Shown here in pieces: positions 1 through 5,165 of a stretch of 5,475 bases of DNA. The stretch covers positions 1 to 5,475 of the forward strand of contig SVLA01000128.1 of the NCBI GenBank assembly GCA_015068175.1. The letters are read 5' to 3'. The position numbers and the translations under genes are program-made. Every line of letters begins with the position of its first letter. Within the stretch, counting starts at the first letter, position 1. Below the pieces are notes generated by a model that made no database searches, was not told the origin of the DNA, and worked only from the letters and a program-made list of their open reading frames with translations. Origin of the DNA: Oscillospiraceae bacterium (GTDB lineage: Bacteria > Bacillota_A > Clostridia > Oscillospirales > Oscillospiraceae).

Positions 1-338
1 CTGCGATGCCATCAACACCTCCCGGGAGGCCGGGACGGTGATGCTTTCGCCGGATGTGGATTGGGCGCTGAAGGAACTGCGGGCCTTTATGTTTGAGAAT
101 GTGTACCGCAATCCCGTGGCCAAGGGATTGCGAAAGCAAGGCCAAGGATATGCTCCAGCGGCTCTTTGAATACTACTACAAGAATCCCCAGGAGCTGCCG
201 GAGGATTTTCATCCCCAGATGACCTTCGACGGCCTGGAGCGGACGGTTTGCGACTACATTGCCGGCATGACCGATAATTATGCCGTGGATAAATTTACGG
301 AAATTTTTATCCCTATGGGGTGGAATGTACGGGGATGA
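1..338 (+). pseudogene. dgt: dNTP triphosphohydrolase (dGTPase family), C-terminal part, frameshifted
   Basis: Enzymes of this HD-domain family hydrolyse dNTPs to the deoxynucleoside and triphosphate. Only the C-terminal part is present. The frame whose codons start at base 2 reads CDAINTSREAGTVMLSPD, then LKELRAFMFENVYRNPVAK, ending at base 124. The family-typical continuation ESKAKDMLQRLFEYYYKNP, and later the ERTVCDYIAGMTDNYAVDKF motif, are in the next frame from base 132 to the TGA at 336-338. Seven bases (125-131) lie between the two halves where a multiple of three is needed, so a net +1 (or -2) change has broken the gene. Unshifted, translation would add about 14 foreign residues and stop at TGA 167-169, losing roughly the last 68 residues. 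The HD catalytic domain lies upstream of the window and cannot be judged. The break may be a real mutation or an assembly error. Confidence in the family is high; confidence that the gene is dead in the organism is moderate. Confidence 0.85.
107..132. repeat. Perfect inverted repeat at the dgt frameshift
   Basis: The arms CGCAATCCC (107-115) and GGGATTGCG (124-132) are exact reverse complements flanking an 8-base centre. The centre itself contains the palindrome TGGCCA (117-122). Only the pair 116/123 does not match, so the element is almost a continuous 26-bp palindrome. Because of this symmetry both strands encode the same peptide, AIPWPRDC. The right arm coincides with the seven bases where the dgt reading frame breaks. 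Confidence 0.9.
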
Positions 339-340
339 TA

Positions 341-349
341 TGTTATAAT
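341..349 (+). promoter_or_regulatory. Extended -10 promoter
   Basis: TGT followed by a perfect TATAAT (344-349) matches the extended -10 consensus TGnTATAAT. It starts three bases after the dgt stop codon. No good -35 is seen: the hexamer 17 bp upstream, 321-326, is TGGAAT. Transcription would begin near 356, giving an untranslated leader of about 37 bases before the GTG at 393. It could drive the membrane protein gene and, with no terminator visible afterwards, the dnaG-sigma genes as well. Confidence 0.6.
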
Positions 350-392
350 AAAAAGTCCGGTATGCGGATATGCTGACTGGGAGGCGGTTACG

Positions 393-806
393 GTGAAGAA
401 AGGAAGATTCATCCATCTGGTGTCTGCGGTTCTTGGTGTGGCCATCGTTATCCTGAATGCCACGCCCAACTGTGTGCTGATGCGTTTCATGGGCGACCCG
501 GCGTACGGCGATGCGTACTACTACAGTTACCATTCCGGATTCAGCATGGTTCCCGCAGGCTATGCGGTTTGGGGCGCGATGCTGGCCGGAATCGGCGGCG
601 GCGTGCTGACATTGCTGAGTTTGTTCGGCCTTTTCCGGGACGGTATGGCATTGAGAAGGTGGCAGTTGGGTGTGACGGTGGGTTCGCTGCTTGCTGTTTT
701 ATCCCTGCTGATCGTTGGAAGCATGACCTATATCAGCGGTATTATTTCTGTTCTTCTGGCTTCGGAGGCGGTTTTGCTGTTCCTCAACTGCCGTAAGGAA
801 GTTTGA
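393..806 (+). CDS. Small four-helix membrane protein of unknown function
   Basis: This 137-residue protein is not one I recognise. It begins with GTG, preceded by the Shine-Dalgarno GGGAGG (379-384) at an 8-base spacing. It has a short basic N-terminus (MKKGRF) and four likely membrane helices: residues about 7-25, 53-80, 91-110 and 112-132. A polar, tyrosine-rich loop (GDAYYYSYHSG) lies between helices 1 and 2, and a charged turn (FRDGMALRRW) lies between helices 2 and 3. It ends in a basic tail, CRKEV. The positive-inside rule places the N-terminus and the 2-3 loop in the cytoplasm, and the tyrosine-rich loop outside. No catalytic motif or lipobox is evident. It sits between dgt and dnaG, two genes I would expect to be closer neighbours, and has its own promoter. 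It looks less GC-rich than the flanking genes, though I did not compute this. It may be a recent insertion or a poorly conserved accessory gene. Confidence 0.75.
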   Translation: MKKGRFIHLVSAVLGVAIVILNATPNCVLMRFMGDPAYGDAYYYSYHSGFSMVPAGYAVWGAMLAGIGGGVLTLLSLFGLFRDGMALRRWQLGVTVGSLLAVLSLLIVGSMTYISGIISVLLASEAVLLFLNCRKEV

Positions 807-840
807 ACCATGTTAATTTCAAGGGAAGGGGGCCTCTGCT

Positions 841-2592
841 GTGGCATTTCCGGCATCGTTTATTGATGAACTGATCCTGCGCAATCCAATTGAAGATGTG
901 GTTGGACATTATGTGAATTTGAAGCGCAGCGGCTCCAATTTGTTTGGCTTATGCCCGTTCCACGGGGAAAAGACCGCTTCGTTCTCCGTGAATCCCGACA
1001 AGGGGATCTATTACTGCTTCGGCTGTCACAAGGGCGGCGGCGCCGTGAACTTCATGATGGAGATCGAGGGACTCAGCTACCCTGATGCGGTGCGGGCCCT
1101 GGCCAAGCGGGCCGGCATGACGGTGCCGGAGGACGAGCAGTATCAGTCCCGTTACAGACAGCAGGAGCGGCTGTGGGCCCTGCATAAGGAAGCGGCCCGG
1201 TTTTTCCACAGCCAGCTTTATGCCCCCGTGGGCAAAGAGGCCCTGGAATATGCCCTGGGCCGGGGAATGTCCCGGAGCATCCTGACCACCTTTGGGGTGG
1301 GCTATGCCCCCGACGGGTGGGACAATATGGTCAAGGCCATGCGGGCCAAGGGGTATACCGAGGAAGAGCTGAAGGAATCGGGCCTGGTGACGGTGTCCCA
1401 GAAGAACGGTAATCTTTTTGACCGGTTCCGGGACCGGCTCATGTTCCCCATCATCGATGTGCGGGGGAATGTCATCGGCTTCGGCGGACGGATCATCAAA
1501 GCGGACGACAAGTCGGCCAAGTATCTCAACTCCCCGGAGACCATTATTTTCAACAAGCGGAAGAATTTGTTCGGATTGAACCTTGCGAAAAAGAGCAAGG
1601 CCGGATGTTTGATTTTGGTGGAGGGCAACATCGACGTGGTGGCATTGCATCAGTACGGTTTTGACAATGCCATCGCCTCCCTGGGCACCAGCCTGACGGA
1701 GGATCAGGCGGCGCTGATGAGCCGCTACACCGAGCAGGTGGTGCTGATCTACGACGGCGACCAGGCCGGTCAGAACGCCACCCAGCGGGCCATCCCCATT
1801 CTGGAGAAGGCCGGTCTGCAGGTGAAGGTCCTGCAGATCAGGGATGCCAAGGACCCGGATGAATTTTTGAGGAAATTCGGCGCGGAGCGGTTCCGGCAAC
1901 TGCTGGAGGATTCCTCCAACCGGGTGGAATATCAATTGAACGCCATCCTGCGCAAGTACGATCTGCGGGAGGACAATCAGAAAGTTTCCTACTTAAAAGA
2001 ATCTGCGGATCTGATCAGCACCCTGCCCAGCCCCGTTCAGCGGGAGGTCTACATGGCCCGGGTGGCGGAGGCGGCCAAGATCAGCCTGGATGCCATGAAA
2101 CATGAAGTGGATCTGGCCTTTAAGCGCCGCCGCAATCAGGAAAAGCGGAAGCAGGAGCAGATCGATCTGGCGCCGGCCCGGGCGCTGCAGCCCCGGAGCC
2201 GCAATATTCGCTATGACAACATGAAGTCGGCCATGGCGGAGGAGCGGATCCTGGCGCAAATTTTCCGGGAGCCGGCCATGCTGGACCGGGCAAAGGATCT
2301 GCGGCCGGAGGAGTTTTCTTCACCGTTGCTGGGCAAGGTGTTTGGCCAGCTCCAACAGCGCTACAGCCAGGGTCTGGAAGTGTCCGTGGCGGTTTTGAGC
2401 GATCTGACGGCGGAGGAGATGTCCCACATTACGGAAGTGTGCCAGCGGCAGGAAGGGCCGGTGAATATGCAGGCCTTCGATGACTGCGTGCGGACCGTGA
2501 AGGACGAGCATCAATCCAATGCGGCCCAGACCGATGACGACCTGATCGCCATTCAAAATAAGCTGAAAAAGAAAAAAGGAATTCATACATGA
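841..2592 (+). CDS. dnaG: DNA primase
   Basis: DnaG synthesises the short RNA primers for lagging-strand replication and works with the replicative helicase at the fork. The 583-residue length is normal for clostridial primases. The CHC2 zinc-binding domain carries C38, H41, C59 and C62 (CPFH...CFGC). The RNA polymerase core domain has the basic motif RFRDRLMFPI at about 195-204 and KYLNSPET at 227-234. The Toprim domain follows, with catalytic E261 in LVEGNIDVVALHQYG and the metal-binding D305 and D307 in IYDGDQAG. Residues about 460-580 form the helicase-interacting C-terminal domain. The GTG start is chosen because MAFPASFIDEL matches the usual DnaG N-terminus and a purine-rich ribosome site (AAGGGGG, 826-832) lies 8 bases upstream. 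One small oddity is N263 where most primases have Tyr (EGYMDV). The stop overlaps the next gene in an ATGA. Confidence 0.98.
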   Translation: MAFPASFIDELILRNPIEDVVGHYVNLKRSGSNLFGLCPFHGEKTASFSVNPDKGIYYCFGCHKGGGAVNFMMEIEGLSYPDAVRALAKRAGMTVPEDEQYQSRYRQQERLWALHKEAARFFHSQLYAPVGKEALEYALGRGMSRSILTTFGVGYAPDGWDNMVKAMRAKGYTEEELKESGLVTVSQKNGNLFDRFRDRLMFPIIDVRGNVIGFGGRIIKADDKSAKYLNSPETIIFNKRKNLFGLNLAKKSKAGCLILVEGNIDVVALHQYGFDNAIASLGTSLTEDQAALMSRYTEQVVLIYDGDQAGQNATQRAIPILEKAGLQVKVLQIRDAKDPDEFLRKFGAERFRQLLEDSSNRVEYQLNAILRKYDLREDNQKVSYLKESADLISTLPSPVQREVYMARVAEAAKISLDAMKHEVDLAFKRRRNQEKRKQEQIDLAPARALQPRSRNIRYDNMKSAMAEERILAQIFREPAMLDRAKDLRPEEFSSPLLGKVFGQLQQRYSQGLEVSVAVLSDLTAEEMSHITEVCQRQEGPVNMQAFDDCVRTVKDEHQSNAAQTDDDLIAIQNKLKKKKGIHT

Positions 2593-3446
2593 CAGTTGAT
2601 TTGCTAGATCAGCATTTGCCTGCGGGGGAGGACGATGTCCGGCAGTACCTGCAGGAGATCCGCCGCTATCCCCGGTTGACGCCGGAGGAGGAGCGGGAAT
2701 TGGCCCGCCGCTGCGCGGAAGGGGATGAGCTGGCCATCCGGCAGATGGTCAACTCCAATCTGCGGCTGGTGGTGTCCATTGCCCGGGAATATGTGGGCCG
2801 GGGCGTTCCCATGATGGATCTGGTCCAGGAGGGAAGTATCGGTCTGCTGGCTGCGGCAAAAAAATACGATTATACGCTGGAATACCGTTTTTCCACCTAT
2901 GCCACCAAGTGGATCCGCCAGGGTATTACCCGGTGTCTCATGAGCCATGGGTTGATCCGGGTGCCGGTTTATACGGCGGAGCTGATCCGCAAGGTCCAGA
3001 TCGCCCAGAAGGAACTTCTGCAGAACACGGGGGTGCAGCCCACTGTGGAGGAGATCGCCCTGGCCTGCGGCATGACGGAGCAAAAGGTATTGCAGCTGCT
3101 TCGGCTGGATCCGGAGGTCTGCTCCCTGGATGTGCCTACGGGGGACGATGATGATGGGACCCTGGGGGAGCTGCTGGAGAACGCGCAGGCGGCTCAGCCT
3201 TATGAGACCCTGGTCCGGGAGGAGCTGACCCAGCTCATCGAAAGCATGATGGGGACCCTGACGGAGCGGCAGCGGCAGGTCCTGCGGCTGCGTTACGGCA
3301 TGGAGGACGGCACCTGCTATTCCCTGGAGCAGATCGGCAGTATGTTGGGTATTTCCAAGGAACGGGCCCGGCAGATCGAGAAGGAAGCGGTGGCCAAGCT
3401 GAAAAAGCTGGGGGCCGGCATGGGACTGGAGGATTTTCTGGAATGA
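2589..3446 (+). CDS. rpoD: Sigma-70 family RNA polymerase sigma factor (RpoD/SigA-like, short)
   Basis: This 285-residue protein directs RNA polymerase to promoters. Region 1.2 (about 15-46) contains VRQYLQEIRRYPRLTPEEE. Region 2 (about 54-121) has NLRLVVSIAREYVGRGV and core-binding DLVQEGSIG (D77, Q80, E81), then RFSTYATKWIRQGITR. Region 3 spans about 122-185, followed by the 3.2 finger (SLDVPTGDDDDG, 179-190). Region 4.2 ends in a helix-turn-helix, ISKERARQIEKEA, keeping K257, E258 and R261 at the positions of E. coli R584, E585 and R588. It lacks region 1.1 and the non-conserved insert, so it is shorter than typical primary sigmas of about 370 residues. The first Trp of the usual WWIRQ is K107, and one residue is missing near 121. 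Position after dnaG argues for the primary sigma; the lack of region 1.1 and the divergent region 2.3-2.4 allow a group 2 paralogue. AAGGA (2576-2580) lies 8 bases before ATG, which overlaps the dnaG stop. Confidence 0.85.
   Translation: MTVDLLDQHLPAGEDDVRQYLQEIRRYPRLTPEEERELARRCAEGDELAIRQMVNSNLRLVVSIAREYVGRGVPMMDLVQEGSIGLLAAAKKYDYTLEYRFSTYATKWIRQGITRCLMSHGLIRVPVYTAELIRKVQIAQKELLQNTGVQPTVEEIALACGMTEQKVLQLLRLDPEVCSLDVPTGDDDDGTLGELLENAQAAQPYETLVREELTQLIESMMGTLTERQRQVLRLRYGMEDGTCYSLEQIGSMLGISKERARQIEKEAVAKLKKLGAGMGLEDFLE
2786..2806 (+). repeat. Direct repeat copy 1 (region 2.2 coding sequence)
   Basis: Twenty-one bases encoding EYVGRGV in the sigma gene are identical to 3811-3831 in the downstream sigma-like gene, 1,025 bp away. 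A second identical stretch of 15 bases (3046-3060 and 4065-4079) encodes the shared VEEIA/LEEIA of region 3. These support paralogy, and purifying selection or gene conversion could preserve them. Confidence 0.85.
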
Positions 3447-4414
3447 CAGAATTGTATTTTGATGTGCCCGCGTGGGAGCAGAGCATCGGCGCTCTGCCCA
3501 AAGGCGGGAAGATATCCGCGGTCCGATTTTTGGCCATGATGGAGCTGGAGACGGAGGAGGAATTCTCCGAGGCGCTGGCACTTTTGGAGCAGAAGGACAT
3601 CCTGCTGGATGTTGCGGATCTGCCGGAGGCGGAGCAGTATGGCGATACGGCGGTGCGGCTGCGCTACGAGGAGCAGCTTGTAAAAGAGGGCCGGCTGCCG
3701 GACGGATTGGAAGAAAATGACCCCTTACGGCTGTTTTTGGAAGAAGCGGCCCTGCCTGCATCCGGTGATGCGGCGGAATTGTGCCTGCCCCGGGTGGTGG
3801 CGCTGGCCCAGGAATATGTGGGCCGGGGCGTACTGCTGCTGGATCTGATCCAGGAGGGCAGCCTGGGCGTATGGCAGTTGGTCTGCGGCCACAGTCCGGA
3901 AGAATTGGAAGGACTGCTGGATCGGCGGATCCGGCTGTGCCTGGCCCGGGCGGTAACGGTTCAGGCTCGGGAGAACGGCATCGGCCGGAAAATGCGGCAG
4001 GCATTGGAAGCCTACCGGGCGGCGGATGAGGCATTGCTTGTAAAACTGGGTCGGAATCCCACCTTGGAGGAGATCGCCCAGGAATTGAATATGACCCTGC
4101 AGACGGCGGAATTTGTGGCGCAGATGCTGGACACGGCCCGGACCAGCGCCCAGGTCATGGAAGCCATCCGGCCCAAAGAAGAAACACCGGAGGATACCCA
4201 GGCGGTGGAGGACACGGCCTATTTCCAGATGCGCCAGCGGATCAGCGAACTGCTGAGCGTTTTGGAGCCGGCGGATGCGGAACTGATCAGCCTGCGCTAC
4301 GGTTTGGACGGCGCGGCGCCCCTGTCCCCGGAGGATACCGGGCGAAAGCTGGGACTGACGCCCCAGGAAGTGCTGGCCCGGGAGGCCGCCGCGTTGGCAA
4401 AGCTGAGGAAATAA
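3443..4414 (+). CDS. Divergent sigma-70-like protein lacking promoter-contact residues
   Basis: This 323-residue protein is a sigma-like paralogue of its upstream neighbour. Residues about 21-62 (GGKISAVRFLAMMEL...LLEQKDILLDVADLP) resemble sigma region 1.1. NDPLRLFLEE (92-101) resembles region 1.2. LAQEYVGRGVLLLDLIQEGS (121-140) is region 2.2 with core-binding D134, Q137 and E138 kept. LGRNPTLEEIAQELNM (202-217) is region 3, and LISLRYGLDG plus a helix-turn-helix-like end form region 4. Aligned with the neighbour, the region 2.3-2.4 DNA contacts are replaced: F101 to L155, Y104 to L158, K107-W108 to R161-R162, Q111 to L165, T114 to A168. The -35 reading residues K257, E258 and R261 become P307, Q308 and L311, and the 3.2 finger is not recognisable. 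It probably binds core polymerase but not promoters, acting as a sigma competitor, cofactor or partner subunit; this is inference. The ATG overlaps the preceding stop by ATGA, so it is probably translationally coupled. Confidence 0.8.
   Translation: MTELYFDVPAWEQSIGALPKGGKISAVRFLAMMELETEEEFSEALALLEQKDILLDVADLPEAEQYGDTAVRLRYEEQLVKEGRLPDGLEENDPLRLFLEEAALPASGDAAELCLPRVVALAQEYVGRGVLLLDLIQEGSLGVWQLVCGHSPEELEGLLDRRIRLCLARAVTVQARENGIGRKMRQALEAYRAADEALLVKLGRNPTLEEIAQELNMTLQTAEFVAQMLDTARTSAQVMEAIRPKEETPEDTQAVEDTAYFQMRQRISELLSVLEPADAELISLRYGLDGAAPLSPEDTGRKLGLTPQEVLAREAAALAKLRK
3811..3831 (+). repeat. Direct repeat copy 2 (region 2.2 coding sequence)
   Basis: Exact 21-base copy of 2786-2806, located in the core-binding segment of the sigma-like gene. 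It is in the same reading-frame context and encodes the same EYVGRGV residues. Confidence 0.85.
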
Positions 4415-4416
4415 GG

Positions 4417-4430
4417 AGCAGGAAGCTGCT
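4417..4430 (+). other. Small hairpin after the sigma-like gene
   Basis: AGCAG (4417-4421) and CTGCT (4426-4430) pair around a GAAG loop, three bases after the stop codon at 4412-4414. There is no following run of T, so it is not a convincing intrinsic terminator. It may be chance or a weak mRNA end or processing structure. Confidence 0.3.
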
Positions 4431-4433
4431 GTA

Positions 4434-4475
4434 ATGCGATCTTTTATCGCTGTTGATTATAAAAATAGGAAATGA
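4434..4475 (+). CDS. Possible 13-codon leader ORF before cmk
   Basis: An ATG at 4434 opens a short frame reading MRSFIAVDYKNRK and ending at TGA 4473-4475. AGGAAG (4420-4425) sits 8 bases upstream, a good ribosome-site spacing. The stop overlaps the first bases of the cmk ribosome site GAGGAAG (4474-4480), so ribosomes finishing the leader would cover it. A hairpin, GCGAT (4436-4440) with ATCGC (4446-4450) around CTTTT, lies at its start. The frame is short enough to arise by chance. The peptide resembles no attenuation leader with a run of one amino acid. Confidence 0.25.
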   Translation: MRSFIAVDYKNRK

Positions 4476-4484
4476 GGAAGAAAA

Positions 4485-5165
4485 ATGCCTAAAACATACT
4501 CTATTGCCATTGATGGGCCGGCGGGGGCGGGAAAATCCACCATTGCACGGCGGCTGGCCAATGAACTGGGTTATCAATATGTAGATACCGGGGCGATCTA
4601 TCGCACTGTGGCCTATTTTATGGATCTGTGGGGGGTCAGCCCCCGGGATGTGGACGGCGTCAACCGCTACATCGATGAACTGACCGTGGCCATCGAATAC
4701 GATGAGGACGGCAAGCAGCACATGATCATGAACGGCATGGATGTCACCGACGACATCCGCACCCCGGAGATCTCCAAAATGGCGTCCGATGTGTCCAAGC
4801 ATCCCTGTGTCCGGGAGATGCTGCTGGATATGCAGCGGGATGTGGCCAAACAGTACAATGTGGTCATGGACGGCCGGGACATCGGCACCGTGGTGCTGCC
4901 CAAGGCCAATGTTAAGATCTTCCTCACCGCTTCCGCCGAAGTGCGGGCCAAGCGCCGCACCGAGGAACTGCTGGCCAAGGGCGAGAAGGCCAACTATCAG
5001 CAGATCCTGAAGGCCATTCAGGAGCGGGATTACCAGGACACCCATCGGGAGATCGCGCCGCTGAAGATGGCCCGGGATTCCGTGAAGGTGGACACTTCCG
5101 AGATGAACATTGACGAAGTGGTGGCGGCCATTATGGACATCGTGCGAAAGAAGATCCCCGTATGA
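4485..5165 (+). CDS. cmk: Cytidylate kinase
   Basis: Cmk phosphorylates CMP and dCMP with ATP in the cytoplasm, feeding CTP/dCTP and phospholipid precursor pools. The 226-residue length is typical of the family. The P-loop GPAGAGKST (11-19) binds ATP. VDTGAIYR (33-40) is the family's DTGAMYR motif with Ile for Met. DIRTPEISKMASDVS (89-103) and VREMLLDMQR (108-117) belong to the CMP-binding region. MDGRDIGTVVLP (127-138) contains the nucleotide-contacting DGRDIG loop. R153, R156 and R157 lie in the lid, and RDYQDTHREIAPLKMA followed by VDTSEM closes the fold. GAGGAAG (4474-4480) precedes the ATG by 4 bases. A 70-bp gap separates it from the sigma-like gene with no clear terminator; a TATAAA at 4458-4463 lacks a matching -35, so it may be co-transcribed with the genes upstream. 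The stop overlaps ispH in an ATGA. Confidence 0.97.
   Translation: MPKTYSIAIDGPAGAGKSTIARRLANELGYQYVDTGAIYRTVAYFMDLWGVSPRDVDGVNRYIDELTVAIEYDEDGKQHMIMNGMDVTDDIRTPEISKMASDVSKHPCVREMLLDMQRDVAKQYNVVMDGRDIGTVVLPKANVKIFLTASAEVRAKRRTEELLAKGEKANYQQILKAIQERDYQDTHREIAPLKMARDSVKVDTSEMNIDEVVAAIMDIVRKKIPV

Noticed and set aside
107..169. Programmed +1 frameshifting in dgt
   Set aside because: The in-frame stop is about 36 bases past the junction, so there is no stop-codon pause of the prfB kind. No slippery site is evident, and the inverted repeat overlaps rather than follows the shift point. A mutation or sequence error is simpler.
93..338. An 81-codon + strand frame taken as an independent small gene
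   Set aside because: Its first 13 residues are out-of-frame dgt sequence and the inverted repeat; the rest is the dGTPase C-terminus. It is the second half of the broken dgt gene, with no ribosome site at its ATG.
807..840. Regulatory element between the membrane protein gene and dnaG
   Set aside because: The 34 bases contain only the purine-rich dnaG ribosome site; no hairpin or promoter pattern was seen.
949..1935. 328-codon open frame on the - strand inside dnaG
   Set aside because: It is fully antisense to conserved DnaG motifs and is composition-driven; no recognisable protein family.
2604..4034. 476-codon open frame on the - strand across both sigma-type genes
   Set aside because: It is rich in Pro, Gly, Leu and Gln with no domain pattern, as expected from the antisense of GC-rich genes. 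The + strand proteins here are clearly real.
4436..4450. Intrinsic terminator between the sigma-like gene and cmk
   Set aside because: The stem is only 5 bp and is followed by TGTTGATTATAAAAA, with no T-tract on the + strand.
4451..4463. Promoter for cmk (TATAAA at 4458-4463)
   Set aside because: No -35-like hexamer at a proper distance (TGCGAT lies 17 bp upstream) and no TG extension, so there is too little to call it.
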